Shown here piece after piece: positions 1 to 12,229 of a DNA stretch of 64,000 nucleotides. The translations under genes and the position numbers were made by a program. How positions within the stretch are numbered: position 1 is the stretch's first letter; the number at the start of each line of letters is the position of its first letter. Origin of the DNA: Papaver somniferum (Eukaryota > Streptophyta > Magnoliopsida > Ranunculales > Papaveraceae). Where the stretch lies: the NCBI RefSeq assembly GCF_003573695.1, contig NC_039360.1, positions 63,799,911-63,863,910 of the forward strand, given 5' to 3'. Under the pieces are notes generated by a model. It was not told the origin of the DNA, did not search any database, and was given only the letters and a program-made list of their open reading frames with translations.

Positions 1-531
1 TCATCTTCAAGATTGTGTGGTAATTAGTGTTATACCACCATTCTGCAAGTGGAAGCCATACATGTCATTTCTTAGGTTGATGACTGCACATGCACCTCAA
101 GTACCCCTCAAGGCAGGAGTTCACTCCCTCAGTTTGACCATCAGTCTGTGGATGGTAAGCTGTACTGATTTTTAATTGAGTGCCCAAAGATTTAAATAGG
201 TCATGCAAAAAGTTGCTGGTGCTGTCTCTGCCAGACACAACGGAAGATGGCAGACCATGAAGCTTGAATATATGAGTAATGAACTCCCTTTCAACCACCA
301 CCAAAATAACATATTTCCTCTCACTAATGGGTAAGCCTTCTATGAAGTCCATTGATATGTGCTGCCAAGCATGGTCAGGTATTGGCAAAGGTTGGAGGAG
401 ACCAGAAGGGAATGTGTGTTCTCCTTTATGTCTCTGACACACATCACAAGTAGAAACATACAGGAGAATTTCTTGTTTCATAGCATGCCAAAAGAAGTGA
501 TACTTGGCTCTAAGGTAAGTAGCATGCATAC
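1..531 (-). pseudogene. Ty3/gypsy integrase remnant
   Basis: Integrase catalyses strand transfer of the cDNA into the genome. The zinc-binding part is represented by CDVCQRHKGEH. The core begins at SMDFIEGLP, giving the first acidic residue, and later shows AYHPQTDGQTE. Between VILVVV and the following KLHGLPSS the core is shortened, so an internal piece is missing. The position of the second acidic residue reads VVSGRDS, a Gly replacing the expected Asp. A TGA interrupts the frame at about 62-64, where the family has a Trp, and the frame then continues through a WLPLAEWWYNTNYHT-like stretch. A one-base shift near 529 separates it from the RNase H frame. Non-functional. Confidence 0.88.
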
Positions 532-1150
532 TGAATGCCCACTAACAGCTGAAGAGTGTATGGAGCTCAAAATTTGGGACTTTGTGGTATGAGAATTGCC
601 CACATAAAGCCTGTTTTTGTACCTCAAGACTCCATTGATGTAAGAATAATTAGGAGTAGAGTGAGGTGCAATGGTCAGCTGAGCGATAAGATTTTGAGCC
701 TTAGAATCATCAGCATAGCTAGCAATAATGTCTTGTGCCCAAGCTAGTTGAGATAGAGAAATTGATGAACATGCACCAGTGGAGTGAGCTCTTCTAGAGA
801 GAGCATCAACCACTCTGTTCTCTGATCCCTTCTTGTACTGTATTTCATAGTAAAAACCCAACAACTTCATAAGCCATTTTTGCTGCAAGACTGTAGAAAT
901 TTTTTGCTCCAAGAAGTAGTGAATGCTCTGATGGTCAGTCTTGATAATGAAATGTTGTCCTTGTAAGTATTATTTCCACCTAGTGACTGCTTGGAAAATT
1001 GCTAGGAGTTCTTTTTCATAAGTGTACAAGGCAGCAGCTCTTGGCCCAAGTGGTTTGCTGTAAAATTCAATAGCTCTGCCTTCTTGCATAAGTACAACTC
1101 CAATGCCTAAGTCACAAGCATCAGTTTCCAGAATGAATGGTTTACTGAAA
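532..1150 (-). pseudogene. Ty3/gypsy RNase H remnant
   Basis: The ribonuclease H domain removes the RNA strand during cDNA synthesis. Motifs visible are LETDACDLGIG at the start, FYSKPLGPR, TYEKELLA, and after the stop TDHQSIHYF and VVDALSR. A TAA at 967-969 interrupts the otherwise continuous frame: the residues on both sides belong to the same domain. The frame continues toward the integrase zinc-binding region, where a one-base shift occurs. Upstream it is fused in frame to reverse transcriptase with the usual connecting segment missing. Confidence 0.87.
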
Positions 1151-2463
1151 TCAGGTAGAGCAGGAACAAGAGTAGTGGAAAAGAGCATAACTCCATAGCC
1201 ATTAATGATGTGTCCCAAATACTCAATCTCAGGTTGGCCAAAAGAGAATTTGGAAAAGTTAGCTGCCAACTGATGTGTTCTGAGTAGCTCCAATGTTGTC
1301 TTTAAGTGAATTAAGTTCTCCTCCAAAGAAGGGATGTAGACCAATATGTCATCAAAAAATACAAGGATGAACTTCCTGAGATGGTCTTGAAAAATTTCAT
1401 TCATAAGAGCTTGAAAAGTGGCTGGTGCATTGGTGAGGCCAAATGGCATTACTTTGAACTCAAAGTGCCCATGATAAGTCCTAAATGCATTCTTATGGAT
1501 ATCAGAAGGAGAAACTCCGATTTGATGGTAGCCAGACTTAAGATCAATTTTGGTAAAAAAATGAGAGCCATGTAACTCATCCAAGAGCTCATCAATAATT
1601 GGTATTGGAAATTTATCCTTAATTGTGAGGTTATTCAATTTCCTGTAATCCACACAAAAACTCCAAGAGTTATCTTTTTTCTTGACAAGCAAAATAGGAG
1701 AAGCAAAAGGACTGTGACTTGGTTGTATAATGCCTGAGTTTAGCATCTCCTTTACCAGATGCTCCACAACTGACTTTTGAATGTAAGGGCATCTGTAAGA
1801 TCTGAGGTTCGCTGGTTTAGAATGTGGCTTGAGAGGGATTTTATGGTCTAAGTTTCTCTCAGGTGGTAATGATTTTGGCTCAGTAAAAACACTAGGAAAT
1901 TGGTTGAGTAAGGTGGCAATTGGTGGTGGGGGTATTGGTTGGACAGATGAGCTAGAAATGGAGAATAACTGACCAACTATGCCATGAGAGTGTTTTTGTA
2001 AAAACTTCTTAACTGCAGAACCACTCATCATGCTGAGTAAAAACTTTTGATGAATGCCAGTTAATGTGATCTTCTTACCCTTGTGCTTGAAAGTGATGCA
2101 TAACTTGGACAAGTTGAAGAGAACATCATCCAGATTCCTTAACCAATTTGCTCCCAAAACTATGTCACATCCTCCAAGAGGAAGTAATCTCAAATCACCA
2201 CAGAACTTGTGACCTTGCATAGTCCAGTCCAACTGAGAACACATACCAGAACTCACAGTTTTATCCCTATTAGCTATTGTGACCAATAAGCTACCAGTTT
2301 GAGCAATGAAACAATTTAAGCTAGTAGCCAAAGTAGAATCTATAAAACTGTGTGTACTACCAGTATCAATTAAAATGGAGATAGCTTTTTTATGGACACA
2401 ACCAGGGATTCTTATGGTGTCACTAGAGATGGTACCAGTTAAAGCATGTAATGAGATCTCCAT
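1151..2463 (-). pseudogene. Ty3/gypsy protease and reverse transcriptase
   Basis: The first 120 residues are an aspartic protease with the catalytic LIDTGSTHSFID and a downstream DIVLGANWL. Reverse transcriptase follows: FCVDYRKLN, TKIDLKSGYHQI, MPFGLTNAPATFQ and the catalytic FFDDILVY. This stretch is open for about 430 codons and is the best preserved part of the element. After YLGHII the frame jumps to ALPDFSKPF, so roughly 60-70 residues of the thumb/connection region are absent compared with plant gypsy elements. The active-site residues of protease and polymerase are still present, but the deletion would disable the enzyme. Confidence 0.9.
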
Positions 2464-2479
2464 ATCACTCTCTAAGAAG

Positions 2480-3626
2480 GATCCTCATCAGTATCATTTG
2501 GAGCTTCACCTTCTTGGTAAAAAATCTCCTCAGCTTCCTTCCTTATAATGACACATAAATACTGTCTTTTACAAATATGTCCTCTCTTGTAAACTTCATC
2601 GCAATTGAAGCATAATCCTTGTGCTTCCTGTCTTGCACTTGTTCAGGAGTTAATCTCTTTAGTGGCAAGGTTGGAGTAGCTTTTGGTGTAGGATGTGTAG
2701 TAGATGAAGTGGATGGTACAATAGGAGGTTTAGGGAAAAAGTGGTAGGTGGAAAAGGTTTAGTAGTGGAAAATGAGCTAGAGAAAACTTTTGGTGTAGGC
2801 TTAAGTGTTTTCTGTTGCATCAAAAGGGTTTTTTCTTGCATTCTAGCAAGTGAAAAAGCATGTAGAAGTGTTTTAGGATCAAACATTAAAACTGAACTTC
2901 TAAGTTCTTCCTTTAGACCTCCAATAAAGCTGTCAATGAAGTATGATTCAGGAAAATCATGGTGAACACTCAATAATAAAGCCTTGTAATACTCAAATTC
3001 TTCAAAATAAGCATCAACAGTGGTTAATTGGTCAAGCTTATTGAACAAACGAACTATGTTATCCTGAGAAGGATTCTCAAATCTTGTACATACATTATCA
3101 CAGAAATAAGGCCATGGAATATCAGGTTTATTAAGACAAAAGTTATCATACCATTTATTTGCTTTACCATTTAGATGTATGGCTGCCATCCTTGTCTTGT
3201 GAACCTCTTGTATATTGTGCATCTGGAAGTAGTATTCACACTTCTGGATCTAGTTTTTTGGATTATTTCCATCAAATCTAGGAAAATCGAGCTTAGGCAT
3301 TTGATGAAATTGATTAGAATCTCGTCCACCAGAGTGAAAATTAGAATGAAATCCTCCAATATTTGAACCGGAAGCTTCATTTTGATTTTTGTTCAGATCT
3401 CGATTAGGAAAAAAAATTCTAACTGAGATTGAAAACTCTTTTCAATATCTGTCTTGAGTGTTTGCATATTAGTACTCATCTCTAGCTTCAGCGACTGTAA
3501 ATCATCTTTGGTAGACATAGTAATGAGTTGCAGAGCTAGATTGTTTACCTTCGAATGCAAAGTATCGATCTCATTTTGTTGCCTGTTGTTGGTTTCTTGT
3601 ATCTCCTTGCAAGTTTGAGCAACCAT
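2480..3626 (-). pseudogene. Ty3/gypsy gag remnant
   Basis: Gag is the structural capsid protein. The likely start is the ATG at 3624-3626, just downstream of the PBS, giving a coiled-coil N-terminus (QETNNRQQNEIDTLHSKV). The capsid core is visible as GKANKWYDNF, FIGGLKEELRS and HAFSLARMQE. A TAG near 3252 lies where a Trp is expected before IQKCEYYFQ. The nucleocapsid knuckle (CFNCDEVY...GHIC) is encoded at 2571-2612, apparently in a shifted frame relative to the core. The gag frame ends near 2480, just upstream of the pol frame. Confidence 0.82.
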
Positions 3627-3640
3627 GATGCTAGGACAGA

Positions 3641-3657
3641 ACGACTCTGATGCCAGT
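3641..3657 (-). promoter_or_regulatory. Primer binding site of the gypsy element
   Basis: Minus-strand sequence ACTGGCATCAGAGTCG directly follows the LTR end and resembles the initiator tRNA-Met complement (TGGTATCAGAGC), with a T-to-C change. Confidence 0.75.
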
Positions 3658-3990
3658 TGTATTGTTCTCAGTAAGATCTGGAACAAATTCGACGGAGAGC
3701 AACAGAAATTGAACGGATAATTAACGAAAATGGTAACTCTGTCGGAGCAACCTTAGACTCAATCAATTCATTCTTACCCTTAACAGGGTTTCATAACAGC
3801 TTAACTACTCCAATGATTGGATGATAAAACCCTACTGCTAACTAATCCAAACTAGATGCGTGTCACAATCCTAACAGGCAACAATTGCCAAATGATCAGG
3901 CGACACTTTACAACTACTAAGATAAAATGATAAGGGAAGACGATCATATGTTGGGGCAACCGAGATTAAACTAGGGAAATAGAAGGCATA
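3658..3990 (-). repeat. 5' LTR of the gypsy element, right boundary uncertain
   Basis: Starts TGTATTGTTC next to the PBS (plus-strand view) and continues to about 3990, where sequence homologous to E-family LTRs begins. About 330 bp would suit a short-LTR chromovirus. The partner LTR lies outside the window, so I cannot tell whether this LTR is complete or cut. Confidence 0.55.
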
Positions 3991-4841
3991 TGACAATCGG
4001 CTTGGGATCCAACTATAATCGGTTTATCTTTTGATAGATTGGATTGATTAGTTGAGTAGATCGGCATCAATACATTTCTTTGTGATTTATAGTATTGATT
4101 GCATAATCTAAACAATTACTTTGGTAATTATTAAATAAACTGATCTAAGAACCCGACAAAGGAGTTTATTGGGATAAACGGAAGAGCCCTTTTATCGACC
4201 TCATATCACTTGTTTGAAAAGAGTTGTTACCGAACAGATTTTTTGTTCCTTTACTGTTTGGAATACGAACCAAAGGAATTGGTCCAAGTGCGTGACTTAT
4301 TGTAAGTTGGAGGCGCAGGGATACTGAGGGAACTAGGTGAACTATAGGTTTAGTTGCTTGGTCTCAACTATACGAAGTTGGTTTATATTTTGTATAGCGG
4401 CTTAATTCTGAGAGTATTCAATTCTGGACAAGGTCCCGGGGTTTTTCTGCATTTGCGGTTTCCTCGTTAACAAAATCTTATTGTGTCTTATACTTTTCTA
4501 TTTCTGCAATTATAATTGTTTTTTTATAATTAGAAGTAAAATACACAAATGTTAATTCCTAATTACTTGATAGCAATCTTATAGTGTTTGGTTAAGTCCG
4601 AACCTATTATCAAGCAATCATACTTCGTTGTTGTATTGTCTTGATCTTGCATCCATAGTCAATCATGCAAGTTTTCTTGTTGTCGTATTGTCTCGATCTT
4701 GTATCCATAGACGATCACACGAAGTGTGAACCGATTCGTTGTATTGTCTCGACTCAGTCCATAGACAATCACTTTCGGAGAAAGGACTTATAGGTGGAAA
4801 AGTTTTAGATTGAGGTATATTTGGGTACCCTCGTCTTTTCA
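3991..4841 (+). repeat. E-family LTR fragment G (3' part only)
   Basis: From about 3995 the sequence is collinear with the complement of the E 5' LTR (about 45040 down to 44209). It carries the conserved GC-rich module (4428-4475) and the three hairpin repeats of U5 (about 4618-4775), and ends with the family terminus TCTTTTCA at 4834-4841. No PBS follows. The 5' two thirds of the LTR are missing, so this is a truncated relic. Confidence 0.8.
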
Positions 4842-5028
4842 TCCTTATTCTTAATTGATGAATCTTTACGATTTTTGGTTTTTCTCTGTCTAAGATTTTT
4901 TTTATGTGATGTATAAACAGTGACAAAGTACAATTAAGGATATTCTCATCTTCTTAATCAATTTGTTCAGGATTTATAGATTTTTTTTCCAACAAGAGTA
5001 TTTCTGGAAAGAGTTTCAAGGTTATTCC
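4842..5028. other. Unassigned AT-rich spacer
   Basis: Sits between LTR fragment G and the gag remnant of F. No motif, PBS or coding similarity recognised. Confidence 0.5.
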
Positions 5029-5589
5029 CTTTCATGATGGCATGTTTCTTAGACTCGTATCTTGCTGGTAAAGATCGAGAATTTTCATCAGAATGTCCTT
5101 TCGGGGAATGATCTTCCCTAATGCAAAACATGCATTAACAATTCCAGACACCTTTTGATTAAACTCATCAAACGAATCTTCATTAGCCATACGAAGATTT
5201 TCCCAGTCAGAATTTAAGTTGTGAATCCTAGCTTCTTTCTCTGAGGTATCTCATTCGAATGCAATTTCTATGATATCCCAAGAATCTCTAGACTTAGTGC
5301 ACGAAGTCACATGGTGCTGAAGATCCGGGATTACGATGTGGATAATAGCGTTTAACCCGTCAGAATTAAGCTTTGCAACACTTATCTCGGTTTCACTATA
5401 TCGTCCTAATGGCTTCGCAATAGTAGTTCCGTTTACAACAACTGTCGGCGCATCGCATCCAATAATTACAAGTTTTCATGTCTCAAAGTCACGGGATTGT
5501 AAAAATGAACGCATATCAATTTTCCACCGTACATAATTTGTGTCATCAAATACTGGTGGTATGTTTATCGAGATTGCACTCTTGTCCAT
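5029..5589 (-). pseudogene. Gag N-terminal fragment of element F (UBN2 type)
   Basis: The ATG at 5587-5589 opens MDKSAISINIPPVFDD followed by DMRSFLQSRDF, the start of Sirevirus gag. Later segments NSDWENLRMA, VSGIVNACFALGK and DILMKIL correspond to the capsid core. Stops include a TGA where neighbouring copies have Trp (after SRDFET) and another after IEIAFE. The frame is lost near 5029, before the zinc knuckle. Confidence 0.85.
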
Positions 5590-5636
5590 ATAGTCAGATT
5601 GCTTCAAAGACAGACTTATGAGGTCTTAACGTGTTT

Positions 5637-5654
5637 GCCTGCTCTGATACCAAT
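5637..5654 (-). promoter_or_regulatory. PBS of element F
   Basis: Complement reads ATTGGTATCAGAGCAGGC, an uninterrupted initiator tRNA-Met type PBS adjoining the LTR terminus. Confidence 0.88.
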
Positions 5655-7094
5655 TGAAAATGCGGGGCTACCAAAATACACCACCAACTTTTTCTTTGGC
5701 AATCTTTATGGACAAACTCAATATTCAATTCCGAGAGTTCAACTCAATCAAGAAAGAATATCTAAAATTATATCTCTAACTCTCAAATTAGAACGTTCAC
5801 ATACACAAGTCCGTGAACCTAATATCCGGGTGAGAGTACTTGGGTGATTCTAAAGATCAATTTCCCAAGTAATCAATCAAGTTGTATCCAACAAACAAGG
5901 TCGGATGTATCTACTATGATTGATTAACGCACAACTTGTGATATTTCAATTATAAATATAATGCGGAAGAGAAATAACACAGACTCCAGAAATTTTGTTA
6001 ACGAGGAAACCGCAAATGCAGAAAAATCCCGGGACCTAGTCCAAAGTGAACACCAAAATGTATTAATCTTCTACAGACACAAGCCTACTACCAATTAACT
6101 TCGGACTGGAATGTAGTTGAGACCGAATTTAACCCACCCAGCAATTCAATTACAGTCGTGTTCCTTACGACTCTTGAATCCCAGCAGGACTCAGCGCAAT
6201 TGATTCCCTTAGATGACGTCATACCAACTAAGAGTTGCTTCAACTCAACTAAAGACTTTAAACCAATCTGCCTCCCACAGCTTAATCCTATATGTGATTT
6301 CCTTTATGATCAAAAGGATTTGATCAAGGTGATTGAAAATCGATAGCAATAGACAACATCTAGCTATCCTCAAAATCTGGACTTATGCAACCCGAAGTGC
6401 ATCCTAGATTATTATTCACCTCATAAGTATAATATTTGTGGAATAAAAAAAGCCTGAGACAAAGAGAACTTTGATGATTACTATCTATCTTGTTCAAGTG
6501 AGCAGCTCAATAATCGAACAAGATCAGGATACTCGAGCTATCAAGATAAACAATAGCTGGACCTGGCTTCACGAATCCCAGTGAAGTCTTTGTACTCGCT
6601 GAAACCCTAAAATGGTTTTAGAAAAAGAACAACTCTAGTTACAACTAGGACACACCAAGAAAAATAGTGTCGGGATTCAAAGATCCTAGTTGCTTGAAGT
6701 TCCCCTTTTATAGACATTCAAAGTATATGTTGCTTTAGGTTTAAGCTAAGATAGCTTTGGAACCAAGCAATCAATATCCACCATTAGATGATTCTTTGAA
6801 TCTGATTTACATAAACAATATATATAATCTGGTTAGCTGAAACCGTAACCGAACCGTGTATAAAGACTATGTTCAAGGTGGTTAGCCGAACTAGCCGATT
6901 TGAACTTATAAGCATAATATCATTTTCATGAACACTTAAGACTTTAACCTTGAGTCACAATCATGTGATCAAACAAGTTTATAGTGTTTTTAGAGATTTG
7001 ATCAAATGCTAATTATCTCATAGAAATAACTTTGTTGCATTTGAAAATAATCGACATGGTTAGTATATGTACAAAGTATAAATACTATAACCAT

Positions 7095-7450
7095 TCGTGA
7101 GTCAGATCAGTCAGAGTACGGTACCGGTTTGTATACTATTAAGTAGAAACACGTTTCGGAATTCATAGAACTATTTAGGTATGCGTACTGGTATGTGTAC
7201 CTTAAGACAATGACCGGTTCCGGAGTCCACATAACTATTTTGGTACGTGTACCGGTATGGATACACAAACCAAGTTAGAAACACAAAACTTTTCTGGTAC
7301 GTGTACAGGTGCGGATACCAAACTGGTTCCATGACCACATTTTTTTTCTGATCCGGTTTAGGAGTTAACAGATTTCTATATGATGTGCATACGAATATGC
7401 GTACCAAAAATCTACTTGTCGACATATAGCTACTCAGCTACGTGTACGTG
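7095..7450 (-). repeat. LTR palindrome cluster, GTACCGGTAC type (F)
   Basis: Units such as GGTATGCGTACTGGTATGTG, GGTACGTGTACCGGTATGG and GGTACGTGTACAGGTGCGG recur at roughly 60-90 bp spacing. Each is an imperfect palindrome around GTAC. Confidence 0.7.
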
Positions 7451-7630
7451 TACATGTAATACGACTTCAGACTTATAACAATTTTCCCAATTTGTAAGAC
7501 TAATAACACCTTATCATATCTGAATCCACAGTAGTTTTATATTTCTCTCTAAATCGAAATATTCCATAATAACATCAACGACACATATCACTGTTCCATA
7601 ATATTTTCGAATGGTGAAACTTGAATCATG

Positions 7631-7635
7631 ATTTT
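7631..7635. other. Target site duplication of C, left copy (ATTTT)
   Basis: Matches 47338-47342 on the other side of element C. This pairs termini 39.7 kb apart and shows that everything between them belongs to C or entered C later. Confidence 0.85.
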
Positions 7636-10119
7636 TGAAAAAGCGGGGTCTAACAACCTCACCCAGTGTTTCGTTTAGGCAATCTATATGGACAAACTCC
7701 AATATAATTCCAAGAGAATCAACTAGACAGTTAGACTCAATCAATGGAAATATATCCAAGAGTTGTATCTCAACTTCTCAAATCAATCTGCAATCAAACA
7801 GATAGAAATATGTGAGCCAGATTAATATGATAAATAACTTGGATGGTACCAAAGACCAATATCCAAGTCTCAATCAATTTATATCAACAACCAAAGGTTG
7901 GATTATCTAATTGATTTAACTACTCACAACCTGTGATATTTCAATTATATAAACAGATATAATGCGGAAAAGAAATAACACAGACACTAGTAATTTTGTT
8001 AACGAGGAAACCGCAAATGCAGAAAAACCCCGGGACCTAGTCCATATTTGAACACCACATTGTATTAAGCCTCTACAGACGCTAGCCTACTCCAAGTTAA
8101 CTTCGGACTGGAATGTAGTTGAGCCCTAACAATCTCACACTGATCAAGGTACAGTCACGTTCTTTACGCCTCAGAATCCCAGCAGGACTCTGCGCACTTC
8201 ATTCCCTTAGCTGATCTCACCCACAACTAAGAGTTTCTACGACCCAATTTCGAAGACTTGATAAACAAATATGTCTCACACATAAAAGTCTATTAAATAG
8301 ATAAATTTGTCTCCTACAGAAATACCTATGAGTTTTGTTCCGTCTTTTGATAAATCAAGGTGAACAGGAACCAATTGATACACCAGACTTATATTCCCGC
8401 AGAACAATCTAGTAATATCAATCACCTCGCAATAATCTTAATCGTATGGTAGCGAAACAAGATATTGTGGAATCACAAACGGTGAGACGAAGATGTTTGT
8501 GACTACTTTTTATCTTGTCTATCGGAGATTAAATCTCGAGCAAATCTTAGAGAAGATAGTACTCAATACAATAAAATAAAGAAAGATCAGAGCACGCAAC
8601 TACAGAGAAGATAGTAGGGTCTGGATTTACAATCCCAACGAAGTCATCAAGTCGTGAACCTACATGGTTTTGGAAAAAACCTAAGGTTAAAGGAGAATCG
8701 ACTCTAGTCACAGCTAGCATCACACAAGAGGTGTAGGGATTAGGTTTCTCAGTTGCTAGAGTTCTCCCTTATATGGTCTTCAAATCAGGGTTTGCAATCA
8801 ATGTTACCTTGGTAACAAAGCATTCAATATTCGCCGTTAGAAGAAAACCTGATTAGACTCAAGTTAATATCTTTCATCTGTTAGATTGAACTTAGCTTGC
8901 TACACATAAATGAAAAGTGACTTCGTTTAGATATAAGTAACCGAACCTAAACGTGTACACCTTGTTGTCTCAACAATAGTTAACCGAAGTTAGCCATATG
9001 AACATTTTCATATCAACCTTATTCATCTTAACCATAACTAGTTCAAATGACTCAAATGAAACTAGTTCTAGAGTTGTTCAATTGTTTATATTCTCATAGA
9101 AATATACAAGACACAATTGAAGCAAAATCGATTTTGATTCCCTCGAATTAATTCATGAACATTATAGCCACAGTTTGCAAAAGATTGCATTCCTTAATAC
9201 ATAAATGTATTAGTTCGTGAACAAACCGATTTTAGAACATAACCTACTCAAGTATGCAAACGGGTAAGCATACCTAAGTAGATGGACTTAGTTTGGGTTC
9301 GCCTATATGCGAACGGGTACGCATACCTCCAAACTCAGTTGGATTTCTGGACATGAACTTTACGCCAATACGCATACGGGTATGCATACTAAGTTCCCGG
9401 ACTTTCATTAAACCAACCAGTACGCACACGGGTATGCTTCCCGGACTTGGAATAACATGCAACAGTTAGCATACAAGTACGCATACTGTGCTATATCCAA
9501 TCATGGTTAATTGTTCTAAACTTCCATTTCAATCAATGAAACATTCTTAGAAGACGACAATAGCTGTCTCACACAAACTATTAGCTTCAAAGCAATTTTC
9601 AAGTGATCGAATGATCAATACGAAACATTCCGAGGCTACATCAAATGACTTTCTCACACAAATCATGTAAGATGTTACCAGACAATTTTCACATGATCAT
9701 CTTTTGACTTTCATCAAGAATATAAGATGAACTTGGTTACAGCGAGAGCTTACCAACGTATATTTTGAGAAATATGTAAGCGAGTTAAACTCAGCTCAAA
9801 ATATCAAATGTGTATAATCGAAGTCTATAAAGCTATACGACTTTTATCTCAAATAGGAGATAGATTAGATAGACTTTAGAGTGATGAATGAGTTCAAGTC
9901 TCCACATACCTTTTGTGATGAAGTTCCACAAGCTCCCCTTAGTAGTTCTCCGTCTTCAATCGATGAACGCCGTGAAGTTTAATGCTCAACTACACTTACT
10001 ATCCTAATCCAAGACTTAGCTATAAGTAGACTAGAAATCAAGACTTATAGTTTTGACAACTAAACTTGACAACAAGCTTGAGATAGCAGTTGCGAGTTCG
10101 ACCGAGCAGTGCTCTAACA
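7636..10119 (-). repeat. 3' LTR of element C (2484 bp)
   Basis: Plus-strand view TGAAAAAGCGGGG...GCTCTAACA. Carries the GC-rich module (7997-8044), a TATA-like segment complement near 8768 and a palindrome cluster (9250-9491). It is followed directly by the polypurine tract complement. Confidence 0.92.
9250..9491 (-). repeat. LTR palindrome cluster, GTACGCATAC type (C 3' LTR)
   Basis: Five units, e.g. TACGCATACGGGTATGCATA at about 9367 and ATGCGAACGGGTACGCATAC at about 9306, spaced about 50-60 bp. Each arm is the reverse complement of the other around a GGG/CCC centre. Confidence 0.8.
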
Positions 10120-10983
10120 ATCTCCCCATTTGTCAATTTTAGTGACAAAACTATCAATACATACGGATTACAAAATAAATAAACTTTGTAGCTTCTCATC
10201 CAAATGCTTGATTTCCTTGGTTCTTCAACATTACTCGAAATCTTTGTCACTTCCAAGTACTCCAGTGATTCTGAACATGTTCAACTCAGCATCATAGTTG
10301 TTGAAGATCCATAGCTATAACAATATATAAAAACAAGATGTTTTCATATTGTTATATAGTGCCATAGTATTATTACACAATATCAAAATCCAATTCTATC
10401 ACAAATTTGACAACAATACTATGGTGATATGTATCACTCCTCCTTAGTCAATACTTCATCTCATATGAAAACCACTCCCCCTTACATAATGATTCGTAAA
10501 CCATATGTATTTGTAATGTGAACTACACATTAATTCTCCCCCTTTTTTTCAATAAAAATTGGCAAAGGTACGAAAACTAGTGAGATCATAATGAAGTTCT
10601 CATAAAGATTCTTCATGACTAAAAGAAAACATATCAACTTTGTTTCGATGATTTCACATAGCCGAAACTTAGTGTATTCATCAAAGAGTTTATAAAGATA
10701 CAAGAAAACTCCTACAATAATCCACAGTCACACTCCCCACAAAGATTTGGCAATTAAGCACAAGTTCAATTAAGAACTCTCCCCCATAAAATGTCATTTC
10801 CGAAAGAACAACAAGAGCGACCTTACTTTTGAAAGAAAAGAAGGATTTATTTGTATACTTTGATCCCTAACAGAGTTGTTATCTATGTAGAAAAAAATGC
10901 GAAATCGAAACAACACTACACTGACGTTCTAAGCCTTGATTACCCAATAGATATAAATGAATCCAGGGGCAAAAGGCTAGAAA
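10120..10983 (-). promoter_or_regulatory. 3' non-coding region of C with multiple polypurine tracts
   Basis: The tract beside the LTR (complement of AATCTCCCCATTTG) is followed to the right by further CTCCCCC-type tracts near 10467, 10534 and 10785 and a weaker one near 10436. Polypurine tracts prime plus-strand DNA. Repeated tracts in this region are a known Sirevirus trait. No coding frame seen. Confidence 0.75.
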
Positions 10984-11549
10984 ACTAATGAACCAAAACA
11001 ACACCAATAAACCGCCGTAAGTGTTGAAATGTAGCAATATCTAAAGGTTTGGTGAGAATATCATCTGATTGTTGTTCGAAAGGCACAAATTCCATATTGA
11101 TAATATCATTATCATAGAGATCTCTAATAAAATGATACTTATGTCAATGTGCTTAGTTCTTGAGTGCTCAACAAGATTCTCAGTGATGCGAAACGCACTT
11201 GAGTTTTCACAAAAGATCTTCATTACACCAGTGTCAATTCCATAATCAGAAAGCATTTGTTTCATCCATAGAAGTTGAGTACAACACGAATCTGCAGCAA
11301 TATATTCTGCTTCGTATGTAGACAGGGATTGTGAGTTTTGTTTCTTGATATTCCATGCCAAAATATTCAACCCAACATAGTAAAATCTCCCTGAAATACT
11401 CCTTTTGTCTTCCACACATCCTGCCCAATCTGCATATGTATAGGCAGTAAGATTAGTGTTAGTATCAAAAGTATAATATAGACCATACCCAATAGTGTGT
11501 TGGATATATCGCATGATCCTCTTTGCATCAGCAAGATGAGATTCCTTTG
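10984..11549 (-). pseudogene. C-terminal pol (RNase H) of element C
   Basis: Copia RNase H: after ESHLADAKRIMRYI come YADWAGCVEDKRSISG, STYEAEYIA, a metal-site position read CENSSA (Glu where Asp is usual) and HSRTKHIDI. A one-base shift follows; the other frame continues through DDILTKPLD to a TAG at 10984-10986. The upstream part of the same domain is at 22909-23151, moved away by the D plus A insertion. The target duplication CTTTG at 11545-11549 marks the break. Confidence 0.9.
11545..11549. other. Target site duplication CTTTG, left copy (D/A composite)
   Basis: Matches 22904-22908. Coding sequence of C reads continuously across the two copies when 11550-22908 is removed. Confidence 0.88.
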
Positions 11550-12229
11550 TGCTAGAGCACTGCTCGGTCGAACTCGCAACCGTTGCTATCTCAAGCTTGT
11601 TTGTCAAGTTTAGTTTCCAAAACTATAAGTCTTGATTTCTAGTCTACTTATAGCTAAGTCTTGGTTTAGGATAGTAAGTGCAGTTGAGCTTTATACTTCA
11701 CAGCGTTCATCGAATGAAGACGAAGAACTACTCAAGGGAACTTGTGGAACTTCATCAACAAAAGGTATGTGGAGACTTGAACTCATCTATCACTCAAAAA
11801 TCTATCTACTCTATCTCCTATTTGAGACAAAAAGTCGTATTTCTATATAGACTTCAATTATATACATTTGGTATTTCGAGCCGAGTTTATCTCGCTTATC
11901 TATTTCTCGAAATGTGTGTTGGTAAGCTTTCGCTTTAACCAAGTTCATCTTTTATTCTTGACAAAAGTCAAAAGATGATCATGTGAAAATCTCCTTGTAA
12001 CATCTTACATGATTTGTGTGAGACAGTCATTTGATGTAGACTCGGAATGTTTCGTATTGATTATTCGATCACTTGAAAATTGCTTTGAATCTAATAGTTT
12101 GTGTGAGAAAGGTATTGTCGTCTTCCAAGAATGTTTCAATGATTGAAATAAGGGTCTAGAACATGTAACCATGATTGGATATAAACATAGTGTGTATTCA
12201 CATTCGTGTAAAGTCCAAAACCGGGAACC

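Larger units (their letters stand above)
1..3990 (-). mobile_element. Degenerate Ty3/gypsy LTR retrotransposon, truncated by the window edge
   Basis: Read on the minus strand the order is 5' LTR, PBS, gag, protease, reverse transcriptase, RNase H, integrase, which is the gypsy order. The 3' LTR and any chromodomain lie left of position 1. The gag and integrase look chromovirus-like, but I cannot fix the clade. Reading frames are broken by several stops, at least one frameshift and two internal deletions, so the copy is dead. Its right end (5' LTR) abuts an E-family LTR fragment near 3990. Confidence 0.9.
5655..7635 (-). repeat. 5' LTR of F, 3' section
   Basis: Begins TGAAAATGCGGGG next to the PBS. 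Contains the GC-rich module (about 5998-6046) and a palindrome cluster (about 7095-7450). Cut at 7635, where C inserted; 7631-7635 is the left copy of the target duplication. It resumes at 47338. Confidence 0.85.

Noticed and set aside
3640..3660. tRNA-like sequence at the PBS positions (also 16460, 34595, 44191)
   Set aside because: Only 12-18 bases complementary to the 3' end of initiator tRNA-Met; no cloverleaf. These are primer binding sites, not tRNA genes.
4663..4926. 87-residue minus-strand frame
   Set aside because: Antisense across the U5 hairpin repeats and terminus of LTR fragment G; no homologue in the other LTRs beyond the repeat itself.
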